Source: an uncultured Bacilli bacterium (GTDB lineage Bacteria > Bacillota_I > Bacilli_A > RF39 > UBA660). Taken from it: 40,914 nt of DNA. The DNA lies in contig CALVRW010000005.1 in the NCBI GenBank assembly GCA_944358795.1, positions 1-40,914 on the forward strand, in the 5' to 3' direction. The notes below the pieces were generated by a model, which was not told where the DNA came from, made no database searches, and worked only from the letters and a program-made list of their open reading frames with translations. The position numbers were made by a program, and so were the translations under genes. How positions within the stretch are numbered: position 1 is the stretch's first letter; each line of letters starts with the position of its first letter. Positions 8,661 to 15,758 of this stretch are shown in pieces.

Positions 8661-9089
8661 CTAAAAACCGTTTGAAAATAAATTATCTGCTATTTCACTA
8701 AAATCGCTTTCATTTTCGTCCATAAATGTTTGCCAACGTTCTTTACTCCATATTTCTAAGTGATCATTTACACCAATAATCACACAGTCTTTTGTAAGTC
8801 CGGCGTATTTCATGAGTGGTAATGAAATTTTAATACGACCTTGTTTGTCAAATTCACAAGTGGTTGCTCCTGATAAAAAGAAGCGCATAAAATTTCGAGC
8901 ATCTTTGGTATTTGGTAATTCTTTATACTTACTAATAATTTCGTTCCAATCATCAACTGGATATACAAATAAACAGTTATCAAGTCCCCTTGTTACAATA
9001 AAGTTTTCTCCTAAATCATAACGAACTTTAGACGGAATGGTAAGTCTTCCTTTGTCATCAATTGTGTGATGATATTCCCCCATCAACAT
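8661..9089 (-). CDS. mraZ: Transcriptional regulator MraZ
   Basis: This gene encodes 142 aa from ATG 9089 (MLMGEYHHTIDDKGRL, the canonical N-terminus). A start at 9134 would run through the operator and the transcription start, so it is rejected. Two SpoVT/AbrB-type half domains are present, with the DKGRLTIPSKVR and DKQGRIKISLPLMKYAGL signatures. MraZ forms a multimeric ring that binds tandem boxes ahead of its own operon and usually represses it; those boxes are present here. Confidence 0.96.
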   Translation of the reverse strand: MLMGEYHHTIDDKGRLTIPSKVRYDLGENFIVTRGLDNCLFVYPVDDWNEIISKYKELPNTKDARNFMRFFLSGATTCEFDKQGRIKISLPLMKYAGLTKDCVIIGVNDHLEIWSKERWQTFMDENESDFSEIADNLFSNGF

Positions 9090-9094
9090 AAAAT

Positions 9095-9134
9095 CACCCA
9101 CTTTGCTCCACTTTATTCCACTTACTACCACCAT
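9095..9134 (-). promoter_or_regulatory. MraZ operator: four boxes in 10-bp phase
   Basis: Read on the minus strand, AAAGTGG occurs at 9104-9098 and 9114-9108, TAAGTGG at 9124-9118 and a weaker ATGGTGG at 9134-9128, each starting exactly 10 bp apart. This matches the AAAGTG-type boxes with 3-nt spacers known for mollicute and Bacillota MraZ. The array covers the transcription start and early leader. Confidence 0.9.
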
Positions 9135-9161
9135 TCTACCCTTTTTTCACCATTTTGTAAA
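9133..9161 (-). promoter_or_regulatory. mraZ operon promoter
   Basis: Minus-strand TTTACA (9161-9156) and TAGAAT (9138-9133) are spaced 17. The -10 overlaps the outermost MraZ box, so MraZ binding should block polymerase. Confidence 0.85.
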
Positions 9162-9224
9162 GAGATTTTCCAACTTCTTAGTAATAAATGAATTTTAACA
9201 TTTTTCATTGTAAAATACTGTCAA

Positions 9225-9258
9225 ATAAAAACACGCTACCATTACGTAACGTGTTTTT
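9225..9258 (-). terminator. Terminator after the small YjcZ-like genes
   Basis: AAAACACG (9228-9235) pairs with CGTGTTTT (9250-9257), with a partly paired interior. A T-rich stretch follows on the minus strand, insulating mraZ from the small genes. Confidence 0.7.
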
Positions 9259-9263
9259 CTCAT

Positions 9264-9407
9264 TTAAAAGAAACAAGATCCTAGGATAATTGCTAGTAAG
9301 ATATATAATACTATGATGCAAACGAAGTTATGTCCACCACATGTATTACATTCACAACCAGTTCCATGATTTACTTCTGGACGATTGCAAGAATTTCCGC
9401 ATGCCAT
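9264..9407 (-). CDS. Small Cys-rich membrane protein, YjcZ-like
   Basis: This 47-aa protein has a Cys/Gly/Asn-rich N-terminal half (MACGNSCNRPEVNHGTGCEC, then CGG) and a C-terminal hydrophobic helix (VCIIVLYILLAIILGSCFF). GGAGGTGA lies 6 bases before the ATG. The tail resembles the YjcZ-type small sporulation-associated proteins of Bacillus, though the cysteine-rich head is unusual. It is the second gene of a two-gene unit, 15 bp after its neighbour. The function of the family is unclear; spore-coat or membrane association is inference. Confidence 0.75.
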   Translation of the reverse strand: MACGNSCNRPEVNHGTGCECNTCGGHNFVCIIVLYILLAIILGSCFF

Positions 9408-9422
9408 AATCTTCACCTCCTA

Positions 9423-9506
9423 CTAAATGTATGCTCCAAGTATAATAATTAAAAGAATAAATAATACTAAAACAATAGCAGCGCCTGATACTCCTGTGTT
9501 ACACAT
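9423..9506 (-). CDS. Very small YjcZ-like membrane protein
   Basis: This 27-aa peptide (MCNTGVSGAAIVLVLFILLI, then IILGAYI) is a short polar start followed by one membrane helix, the pattern of YjcZ-family sporulation peptides. GGAGG lies 10 bases before the ATG; an ATG nine bases further up is too close to that site. It shares a transcript with the Cys-rich gene and follows a promoter that fits a mother-cell sigma factor. Confidence 0.75.
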   Translation of the reverse strand: MCNTGVSGAAIVLVLFILLIIILGAYI

Positions 9507-9539
9507 AAAAATCATTCCTCCTTTTTTTCTTTTCAAGAG

Positions 9540-9572
9540 TATTCTATGGTAATCACAGTATTTTGTGATTAC
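9540..9572 (-). promoter_or_regulatory. Candidate sigma-E/K-type promoter overlapping a palindrome
   Basis: On the minus strand CATAGAATA (9548-9540) fits the CATANNNTA -10 of mother-cell sigma factors, with AC (9566-9565) 16 bases upstream as the minimal -35. A perfect 9-bp inverted repeat, GTAATCACA (9549-9557) / TGTGATTAC (9564-9572), spans spacer and -35 and could be an operator. Confidence 0.5.
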
Positions 9573-9647
9573 TTCTGCGGAATTTATTGAAATTTTCCTC
9601 CTTTTTTGATAATATAATGGTTGTAGACTTGAAAGGAGAACATAAGA

Positions 9648-10631
9648 ATGAAGAAAAAAATTGCGATTCTTAGTTTATGTTCATTAGTACTATTATCTAC
9701 TGGATGTGGGAAAGTGGCAAAACTAAAAAACGGACAAGAAGTTGTTGCTAGTGTAGAAGGAAAAAATATAACAGCTGAAGATTTATATAATGAACTTAAA
9801 AAGCAAGGAGGAACAAGCGTTTTAGTAAATCAAATTGATGCTTTTATTGCTGATAAAGAGATTAAAACAGATGATACAGTAAAAGAATATGCTGCATCTC
9901 AATTAGAACAAATTAAAGCACAATATGATCAAGCTGGACAAGATTTTGCTACGATTTTAAAAAATGCTGGATATGCAAGTGAAAATGAATTTAAAGAAGT
10001 TTTAATGTTAGATTATAAAAAAGAACAAGTAGCAAAAAATTTCTTAAAAGATGAATTAACAGATGAAGAAATCCAAAAATATTATGATGAAGAAATTTTT
10101 GGAGCTGCGACTGTAAGACATATCTTAATCACACCAGATGTTAGTGATGACGCAGGTGACGAAGAAAAGAAAGAAGCAGAAGAAAAAGCAAAAAAAGAAG
10201 CAGAAGAAATTATTAAAGAATTAGAAAAAAGTGATGATGTTGAAAAAACATTCAAAGAATTAGCAAAAGAAAAATCTGATGATACTGGAACTGCTAGTAA
10301 TGGTGGATTATTCAGTGATTTCAAAAAAGATGAAGTTGTATCAGACTTCTGGGATGCTAGTTATAAATTAAAAGATGGAGAATATTCAAAAGAACCAGTA
10401 AAAAGTGATTATGGATATCATGTTATCTTAAAAATTAGTCAAAAAGAAAAACCATCTTTAAAAGATAGCAAAACTGAAATTAAAGATACACTAGTTTCTA
10501 ATAAACTTTCTAATGATACAAATTTATTTAATAAAACTTGGGATAGAATTCGTAAAGAAAAATATAAATTAAAAATCGAAGATAGTGAATTAAATAAATC
10601 ATATGAAGATGTAATTGATAGCATCAAATAA
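9648..10631 (+). CDS. prsA: PrsA-type extracellular foldase lipoprotein
   Basis: This 327-aa lipoprotein has a signal peptide ending in the lipobox LSTGC (Cys20). Helical chaperone regions flank a parvulin (PpiC) domain at ~150-270, recognisable by VRHILITPD, GGLFSDFKKDEVV and YGYHVILK. An insert rich in Lys/Glu (~175-200) interrupts the early parvulin domain. PrsA assists folding of exported proteins at the outer membrane face, including PBPs, which suits its place near the PBP operon. The gene is monocistronic, divergent from the YjcZ-like genes and convergent with truB. RBS AAAGGAGAA. Confidence 0.92.
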   Translation: MKKKIAILSLCSLVLLSTGCGKVAKLKNGQEVVASVEGKNITAEDLYNELKKQGGTSVLVNQIDAFIADKEIKTDDTVKEYAASQLEQIKAQYDQAGQDFATILKNAGYASENEFKEVLMLDYKKEQVAKNFLKDELTDEEIQKYYDEEIFGAATVRHILITPDVSDDAGDEEKKEAEEKAKKEAEEIIKELEKSDDVEKTFKELAKEKSDDTGTASNGGLFSDFKKDEVVSDFWDASYKLKDGEYSKEPVKSDYGYHVILKISQKEKPSLKDSKTEIKDTLVSNKLSNDTNLFNKTWDRIRKEKYKLKIEDSELNKSYEDVIDSIK

Positions 10632-10664
10632 GAAGAGTTTCAAAAACTCTTCTTATTTTTTTAA
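10626..10664. terminator. Strong terminator between prsA and truB
   Basis: A perfect 15-bp stem (10626-10640 with 10644-10658) and a three-base loop are followed by a T run on the plus strand, so prsA transcripts end here. It may also stop truB transcripts coming from the other side. Confidence 0.9.
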
Positions 10665-11527
10665 AACATTATATCTGGTTTTATAAGAGTATAATCTTTG
10701 TCATATGGTTTATAAATTGCAAGTACTTCCCCTTCTTGTGATAAAAATAAAACTCTATTTTTATGATATAAATCAGGTAATAAACTACCATTTTTAATTT
10801 TCTGTTCTAATAAGTCATCTACAACTACTGTATCCATATCTTTTAATACTTCTTTTATCGAAATCAGCGTCACAGCATCTTCTTTTAATTGTTTCATACT
10901 AATTACTTGGTCAAGGGAAAAAACACCTTGCTTTGTCCTTCGCAATTCACACATCATTCCTACAGTATCTAACTTTTTCGCAATATCCCGAATGAGACTA
11001 CGAATATAAGTCCCTTTACTAACAGTTGTTTTAATTTCAAAATACAAATTCCCATCGATTACTTCAATATCACTGATTCGTTCTAACGAAAATATTGTTA
11101 CCATTCTCTTTGGTAGTACAACTTCTTCCTTGTTTCTAGCATACTCATATAGCTTTTTCCCATTTACTTTCACTGCAGCATATTTTGGTACTTCTTGTTC
11201 ATAACAACCAATCATCATCTCTAATACTTTATCAATCTCTTCTTTGGTTTTCGATACTACTTCTTTTTTTAATATTGTTCCTGTAGAATCAAGCGTATCT
11301 GTTTCAATTCCAAGACATATTTTAGCAACATATTCTTTTTCTTTAGAAGTTAAATATTCTACTAATTTTGTTGCTTTTCCAACCGCTAAAACAAGAACGC
11401 CAGTTGCAATCGGATCTAATGTTCCCGTATGTCCAATTTTTTTTGTATGTAATACTTTCGATGCAATATTGACTACATCTCTACTTGTATAATCTTTTTC
11501 TTTATCAACAATGATTATTCCATCCAT
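10661..11527 (-). CDS. truB: tRNA pseudouridine-55 synthase TruB
   Basis: This 288-aa enzyme isomerises U55 in the T-loop of tRNAs. GHTGTLDPIATGVL contains the catalytic Asp; DGIIIVDKEKDYTSRDVV, YEYAR, TYIRSLIRDIAKKL and the C-terminal PUA-like part are all typical. Start ATG 11527 lies 5 bases after AGGTGA; the longer frame would begin with a GTG inside that site. Its own promoter is TTGTAT-N17-TATACT (11577-11549). In Bacillus truB usually lies near rbfA/ribF; here it stands alone. Confidence 0.95.
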   Translation of the reverse strand: MDGIIIVDKEKDYTSRDVVNIASKVLHTKKIGHTGTLDPIATGVLVLAVGKATKLVEYLTSKEKEYVAKICLGIETDTLDSTGTILKKEVVSKTKEEIDKVLEMMIGCYEQEVPKYAAVKVNGKKLYEYARNKEEVVLPKRMVTIFSLERISDIEVIDGNLYFEIKTTVSKGTYIRSLIRDIAKKLDTVGMMCELRRTKQGVFSLDQVISMKQLKEDAVTLISIKEVLKDMDTVVVDDLLEQKIKNGSLLPDLYHKNRVLFLSQEGEVLAIYKPYDKDYTLIKPDIMF

Positions 11528-11548
11528 TCCTCTCACCTACTGACATTA

Positions 11549-11577
11549 GTATAAAGAAATTAACAAAAAAATACAAG
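11549..11577 (-). promoter_or_regulatory. truB promoter
   Basis: Minus-strand TTGTAT (11577-11572) and TATACT (11554-11549) are spaced 17. Confidence 0.7.
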
Positions 11578-11608
11578 TTAAAAAAATGATAGTTTCCTAT
11601 CATTTTTT
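11574..11608 (-). terminator. Terminator of the small lipoprotein gene
   Basis: AAAAAATGATAG (11581-11592) pairs with CTATCATTTTTT (11597-11608) around the loop TTTC; the minus-strand tail is T-rich. Confidence 0.85.
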
Positions 11609-12059
11609 ATTTACAAGTATATCCTTCTGATTCCATACCTTTTTTATATTCTTCTGCATCAAGTTTTTCTGACTTCATATCAGCAAAAGTAGAATCCATT
11701 TTTGATAAACTTTCTTCACTCGCTTTTGCAAAATCAAAAGTAATTGCTACATCAATTCCTGCATCACTCTTTGATACAACTGGTTCAATTCCTTCAGCTT
11801 TGAATCCTTCATAAATTGGTTTTACTAAATTATAAGTTGCATCAATAGAAGCTTGTTCTTCTCCAGACATATCCATATGCATTTCCATATCTAATGTTTT
11901 TAATTTATCATCTTTTATTTTCGCTACTACTTTTTCAGATGATTTCATTCCACTTTCAGAACTTTCTCTCGTACAAGTAACTGTTTTTTGGTTAAAAAAG
12001 CAACCAGATACTAAAATTGTTGATACAACTAGTCCTACTACAAACCATACTTTTTTCAT
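11607..12059 (-). CDS. Small lipoprotein, DUF1307/YehR-like
   Basis: This 150-aa lipoprotein has the lipobox ILVSGC (Cys20), then a soluble domain with a TCTRES start and GYTCK end; the two remaining cysteines could form a disulfide. The alternating pattern (KTLDMEMHMDMSG, IDVAITFDFAKA) is like the YehR/DUF1307 lipoproteins of Bacillota, whose function is unknown. RBS GAGGAGTGG; promoter TTTCAA-N16-TATAAT at 12109-12082. The family assignment is moderate, the lipoprotein call secure. Confidence 0.8.
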   Translation of the reverse strand: MKKVWFVVGLVVSTILVSGCFFNQKTVTCTRESSESGMKSSEKVVAKIKDDKLKTLDMEMHMDMSGEEQASIDATYNLVKPIYEGFKAEGIEPVVSKSDAGIDVAITFDFAKASEESLSKMDSTFADMKSEKLDAEEYKKGMESEGYTCK

Positions 12060-12081
12060 TTTACCACTCCTCTATATTACC

Positions 12082-12109
12082 ATTATAACATATAATTTTA
12101 TAATTGAAA
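12082..12109 (-). promoter_or_regulatory. Promoter of the small lipoprotein gene
   Basis: Minus-strand TTTCAA (12109-12104) and a perfect TATAAT (12087-12082) are spaced 16. Confidence 0.6.
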
Positions 12110-12205
12110 CTATTTTTTTTGTTTTATATAATTTGCTAAAAAAAAGGTTGCAAAAGCGAATATTCCCATCAAAAAAGTAATCAAAACAGCAAGTACTTTT
12201 TCCAT
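12110..12205 (-). CDS. Small single-helix membrane protein
   Basis: This 31-aa frame (MEKVLAVLITFLMGIFAFAT, then a second hydrophobic stretch and IKQKK) begins 6 bases after AAGGAAGTG. It is one membrane helix with a basic C-terminus (inside). No known family is recognised. It lies between the metallopeptidase and the lipoprotein; whether it shares a transcript with either is unclear. The good RBS is the main support. Confidence 0.55.
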   Translation of the reverse strand: MEKVLAVLITFLMGIFAFATFFLANYIKQKK

Positions 12206-12249
12206 ATTTTCACTTCCTTACCATATTTTATGTTAGGAAAGAAAAAAAA

Positions 12250-12273
12250 CACGGGATTAATCATTATCTCGTG
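12250..12273 (-). terminator. Terminator of the cysS-metallopeptidase operon
   Basis: CACGGGAT (12250-12257) pairs with ATCTCGTG (12266-12273) with one mismatch and is followed on the minus strand by eight T residues. It overlaps the stop codon. Confidence 0.75.
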
Positions 12274-12955
12274 CCATAATCAAAAGTCTTAAAATATTGA
12301 TAATCGTAGATATTAAAGAGGCAACATAGGTAAGAGCTGCAGCTTTTAACATCTCTTTTGATTGTGGAAGTTCCTCTTCATCTACAATATTTAATTGTTC
12401 TAATTGTTTACATGCTCGATTTGATGCATCAAATTCAACTGGTAATGTAACTAGTTGGAATACTAATGTTGCACATAAAATTAAGATACTTAACCAAATA
12501 TAACCAGTAACTCCTGCAATAATTGAAACAATTAAAGAAAAGTATCCCAAATAAGATATCAAGTTAACAAAAGGAATTAACGCATGACGAATGCGTAGAA
12601 AAAGATATCCTTCTTTATCCTGAATCGCATGTCCTACTTCATGAGCTGCTACTGAAACAGCTGCAATTGAAGTTCCATGAAAAATCGCTCTTGAAAGTCG
12701 AATAACTTTTCTACTAGGATCATAATGATCTGTTAACTCTCCTCTTGTTTCTACTACGTATATATCACCTAATCCATTTGCTTCTAATATCATTTTTGCA
12801 GCTTCTACTCCACTTAACTGTTTCTTATTTTCAACTGATTTATATTTACGATATGCTTTATTAATTTTAGATTGTGCAACTAATACAATGATAAGTGCTA
12901 ATAAAGCTAATAAAATCGTAAGTGGTGTTTCATAAAACCATGTCATAAAATTCAT
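12257..12955 (-). CDS. Membrane zinc metallopeptidase, YugP family
   Basis: This 232-aa integral membrane protein has an N-terminal helix (~10-27), then HEVGHA (H105, E106, H109), the HExxH zinc site of the YugP/Zn_peptidase_2 family. A loop reading DHYDPSRKVIRLSRAIFHG precedes the site. Two or three more helices follow (~126-170, ~205-225), with FDASNRACKQLE, including the Asp conserved after the second helix, between them. The substrate is unknown. It starts 3 bp after cysS, so the pair is co-transcribed; the functional link is not obvious. Confidence 0.85.
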   Translation of the reverse strand: MNFMTWFYETPLTILLALLALIIVLVAQSKINKAYRKYKSVENKKQLSGVEAAKMILEANGLGDIYVVETRGELTDHYDPSRKVIRLSRAIFHGTSIAAVSVAAHEVGHAIQDKEGYLFLRIRHALIPFVNLISYLGYFSLIVSIIAGVTGYIWLSILILCATLVFQLVTLPVEFDASNRACKQLEQLNIVDEEELPQSKEMLKAAALTYVASLISTIINILRLLIMARDND

Positions 12956-12958
12956 ATA

Positions 12959-14350
12959 TTACCTCGCTATCTCAAATATTGTTCCTTCTTTTGTATCCTT
13001 GATTAGAATTCCTTGTTCTTTTAATTCATCACGAATTTGGTCAGCTTTCGCATAATCTTTTGTTTGCTTTGCAAGATTACGCTCCGCAATTTTTTCTTCA
13101 ATCATTCTTTTTTCTTCATCACTAATTTCAATCTCTTCTAATAATTCTAATCCAAGTACCATATCAAATTCTTTAATCAATAATCTCTTCGTACTATCAC
13201 TAATCGCTGCTTTTAATACATCATATAATATCGTCATTGCCTGTGAAGTATTTAAATCATCAGCAAGTGCTTCTTTAAACTTCTCCAAGTATAAAACAAC
13301 ATAATCATCATCTATTTTTCCATCATCACTTAGTGATAACGTTTTTCCTTTTAACTTTTTATACGCAATACTTGCATTATCTAAACTTTCAAAAGTAAAC
13401 GTTAATTGTTTACGATAATGAGATTGTAAACACATAAAACGATATGCCAAAGGATCATATCCTTTATCAATTAATCGTTGTAGCGTTAAAAATTCTCCCT
13501 TAGATTTACTCATCTTTCCAGTCGCATCATTTAAGAATTCCATATGTACCCAGTAATTACACCATTTATGTCCTAAAAAACATTCTGATTGGGCAATTTC
13601 ATTGGTATGATGAGGAAAAATCGCATCAATGGCTCCACAATGAATATCTAAATATTCTCCTAGTGTTGCCATAGAAATACAAGAACATTCAATATGCCAT
13701 CCTGGATATCCAACACCCCAAGGACTATCCCATTTCAATTCTTGATTCATAAATTTAGAATTCGTAAACCATAAACCAAAATCTGCTTGATTGCGCTTAT
13801 GAACATCTTCTTCTACATCTTCTCTAGCACCAACTAACAATTCTTCTTTGTTTCTTCCAGATAACGCATAATACTGATCATATTTTTCTGTATCAAAATA
13901 AACATTTCCATTTGCAATATATGCATACCCATCTTCTAATAATTTTTCAATCATTTTAATATAATCTTGAATATGATCCGTTGCTTTTTCAATATAATCT
14001 GGCTTTTTAATATGTAATCGTTCTAAATCATGAAAAAAAGCTTTCGTATAGAATTTGGCGATTTCTAAAACAGATTTATTTTCACGTGCTGCTGCAAGTG
14101 ACATTTTATCATCACCACTATCCGCATCACTTACTAAATGTCCAACATCTGTAATATTCATCGCACGTTCTACTTGATATCCTAATAATACAAGTGTTTT
14201 TTCTAGAATATCTTCAGAAATATAGGTTCTTAAATTACCAATATGTGCGTAATTATACACGGTTGGTCCACATGTATACATTTTTACAATACCATCTTCA
14301 TGGGGAACAAATTCTTCCACACTTCTAGTCAATGTATTATATATTTTCAT
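12959..14350 (-). CDS. cysS: Cysteinyl-tRNA synthetase
   Basis: This class I synthetase (463 aa) charges tRNA-Cys. HIGH motif HIGN (in NYAHIGNLRTY), zinc ligand Cys in MYTCGPTVYN, HIECSC and HHTNEIAQSE, and KMSKS in GKMSKSKGEFL are all intact; the C-terminal helical anticodon domain ends in AKQTKDYAKADQIRDEL. Start ATG 14350 (MKIYNTLTRS, the usual N-terminus) follows GAGGG; an ATG at 14362 sits almost on the predicted transcription start below TGG-TATAAT (14377-14372). A cysteine synthase-like gene lies directly upstream on the same strand, so cysteine supply and charging may be co-ordinated. Confidence 0.96.
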   Translation of the reverse strand: MKIYNTLTRSVEEFVPHEDGIVKMYTCGPTVYNYAHIGNLRTYISEDILEKTLVLLGYQVERAMNITDVGHLVSDADSGDDKMSLAAARENKSVLEIAKFYTKAFFHDLERLHIKKPDYIEKATDHIQDYIKMIEKLLEDGYAYIANGNVYFDTEKYDQYYALSGRNKEELLVGAREDVEEDVHKRNQADFGLWFTNSKFMNQELKWDSPWGVGYPGWHIECSCISMATLGEYLDIHCGAIDAIFPHHTNEIAQSECFLGHKWCNYWVHMEFLNDATGKMSKSKGEFLTLQRLIDKGYDPLAYRFMCLQSHYRKQLTFTFESLDNASIAYKKLKGKTLSLSDDGKIDDDYVVLYLEKFKEALADDLNTSQAMTILYDVLKAAISDSTKRLLIKEFDMVLGLELLEEIEISDEEKRMIEEKIAERNLAKQTKDYAKADQIRDELKEQGILIKDTKEGTIFEIAR

Positions 14351-14371
14351 AGTATCCCTCATTTCTTCCCT

Positions 14372-14380
14372 ATTATACCA
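14372..14380 (-). promoter_or_regulatory. Extended -10 promoter of cysS
   Basis: The minus strand reads TGG-TATAAT with no good -35. The short distance to ATG 14350 supports the internal start and leaves no room for a T-box leader. Confidence 0.5.
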
Positions 14381-14424
14381 TAACTCAATTGCTTTTTTAA
14401 AGTATTACCATAATTTTCCATAAT

Positions 14425-15381
14425 TTATAACAGTATTTCATAATCTAACAATTCTATTTCATTTGAAATAAAATGTTCACAATTGGAAATTGGTTCTACT
14501 AATGACGTTGATAAATATTTTTTATTATCATCAGGAAACACGGTTACACAAACACCATCATAATTACGATTAACTAAAATTGCTGATAAAAAATTAGCAC
14601 CACTCGATATACCAACTCCTAGTCCCAATTTTCTTGCAAGTAAACGGGCCATGTTAATCGCATCTTCATCGTCAATTTTATAAACATCATCGATGATATT
14701 TTTATCAACTAATTCAGGAATAAAGTCATCACCGATTCCTTCTATTTTATGATGTTCTAATACATTACTACCACTTAATAATGCCATCTTACTAGGTTCT
14801 AATGCGATTATTTTAATATCATGATTATATTCTTTTAATTTTGTTCCAATTCCCATTAACGTTCCACCAGTTCCAATTCCCGATGTAAAACTAGATACTT
14901 CTGGTACACTTCGAATTATTTCTAAAGCTGTTGTATAATAATGAGCAAGTTTATTATCATTGTTAGAAAACTGATTCATTCTGTAACCATTTAAAGTTTT
15001 GGCTAATAGATCTGCTTCTTTAATACAACGCTTAAATCCACCTTCTTCTTTTGAAATTAGATGAACTTCAGCGCCAAAACTTTTCATTAATTGTACTCGT
15101 TCCTTACTACACCAGTCTGGCATAAAAATAATAACTGGGTGTTTATAATAAGCTCCTAATGCCGCTAGAGAAATTCCCGTATTTCCACTTGTCGCCTCAA
15201 TAATTGGCATATGTTCTTTTAGAACTCCGTTTCTTTTTGCCTCATGCAAAACATATTCTACCATACGATCTTTAATACTTCCTGTTATATTATAGTATTC
15301 TAATTTAGTACAAATATGCTTTTTTACACCTCTATCAAGATACGTAATTTTAATCATTGGTGTACTTCCGATTAAATCCAT
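14425..15381 (-). CDS. PLP-dependent cysteine synthase-like enzyme (CysK/CysM family)
   Basis: This 318-aa fold-type II PLP enzyme has the PLP lysine in TGSIKDR (~K38), TSGNTG for substrate carboxylate binding, the phosphate loop GTGGTLMG and a C-terminal VFPDDNKKYLST typical of O-acetylserine sulfhydrylases and cystathionine beta-synthases. The N-terminus is short, starting at IGSTPMI. Predicted reaction: O-acetyl- or O-phosphoserine plus sulfide to cysteine; a CBS-type role is the alternative. No regulatory CBS domain is present. RBS AGAGGTGA. Its position upstream of cysS supports cysteine synthesis. Confidence 0.85.
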   Translation of the reverse strand: MDLIGSTPMIKITYLDRGVKKHICTKLEYYNITGSIKDRMVEYVLHEAKRNGVLKEHMPIIEATSGNTGISLAALGAYYKHPVIIFMPDWCSKERVQLMKSFGAEVHLISKEEGGFKRCIKEADLLAKTLNGYRMNQFSNNDNKLAHYYTTALEIIRSVPEVSSFTSGIGTGGTLMGIGTKLKEYNHDIKIIALEPSKMALLSGSNVLEHHKIEGIGDDFIPELVDKNIIDDVYKIDDEDAINMARLLARKLGLGVGISSGANFLSAILVNRNYDGVCVTVFPDDNKKYLSTSLVEPISNCEHFISNEIELLDYEILL

Positions 15382-15452
15382 CTTATCACCTCTATTATAT
15401 ATAATGTATTTTTAAAAATTCTGTTTCTGAAACAAAAAAATTTATTTTAATA

Positions 15453-15481
15453 TTGCATTCACTTCTGTAATATGATATTAT
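15453..15481 (+). promoter_or_regulatory. Promoter of the tRNA-Ile/tRNA-Leu pair
   Basis: TTGCAT (15453-15458) and TATTAT (15476-15481) are spaced 17, with TGA ahead of the -10. The expected start lies about 13 bases before the first tRNA. Confidence 0.7.
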
Positions 15482-15500
15482 ATAAGAGCAGAACGGAATT

Positions 15501-15577
15501 GGACCTTTAGCTCAGTTGGTTAGAGCATCCGGCTCATAACCGGACGGTCGATGGTTCGAGTCCATCAAGGTCCACCA
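15501..15577 (+). tRNA. tRNA-Ile2 (CAT anticodon, lysidine type)
   Basis: A full 77-nt cloverleaf with encoded CCA: acceptor GGACCTT/AAGGTCC, D-arm AGCTCAGTTGGTTAGAGC, anticodon loop CTCATAA (anticodon CAT), T-arm GGTTCGAGTCC. Automated tools may call it Met, but the acceptor stem, D-arm and loop follow the Bacillus minor tRNA-Ile (C34 modified to lysidine by TilS, reading AUA) rather than elongator or initiator Met. The isotype is judged by remembered similarity. Confidence 0.85.
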
Positions 15578-15583
15578 TGACTT

Positions 15584-15668
15584 GCGAGTGTGGCGAAATT
15601 GGCAGACGCACTAGACTTAGGATCTAGCGCCTTATGGCATGGGGGTTCAAGTCCCTTCACTCGCACCA
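15584..15668 (+). tRNA. tRNA-Leu (TAG)
   Basis: An 85-nt class II tRNA with acceptor GCGAGTG/CACTCGC, anticodon stem CTAGA/TCTAG with loop CTTAGGA (anticodon TAG), a long variable arm (GCGCCTTATGGCAT region) and encoded CCA. It reads CUN leucine codons and follows tRNA-Ile2 after 6 bases in the same transcript. Confidence 0.95.
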
Positions 15669-15680
15669 TTTTGTTAATGT

Positions 15681-15712
15681 AATACCTGTAAAAATACAGG
15701 TATTTATTTATT
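15681..15712 (+). terminator. Terminator after the tRNA pair
   Basis: AATACCTGTA (15681-15690) pairs perfectly with TACAGGTATT (15695-15704) around AAAA; the tail is TTTATTTATT, only moderately T-rich. Confidence 0.75.
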
Positions 15713-15758
15713 ATAAAGACTAATTTTTATGTAGAAAATTGACTAGTCTTAAATCATT

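Noticed and set aside
8661-9134. mraZ starting at 9134
   Set aside because: The extra residues are encoded by the MraZ boxes and lie at or before the predicted transcript start; MLMGEYHHTIDDKGRL at 9089 is the canonical N-terminus.
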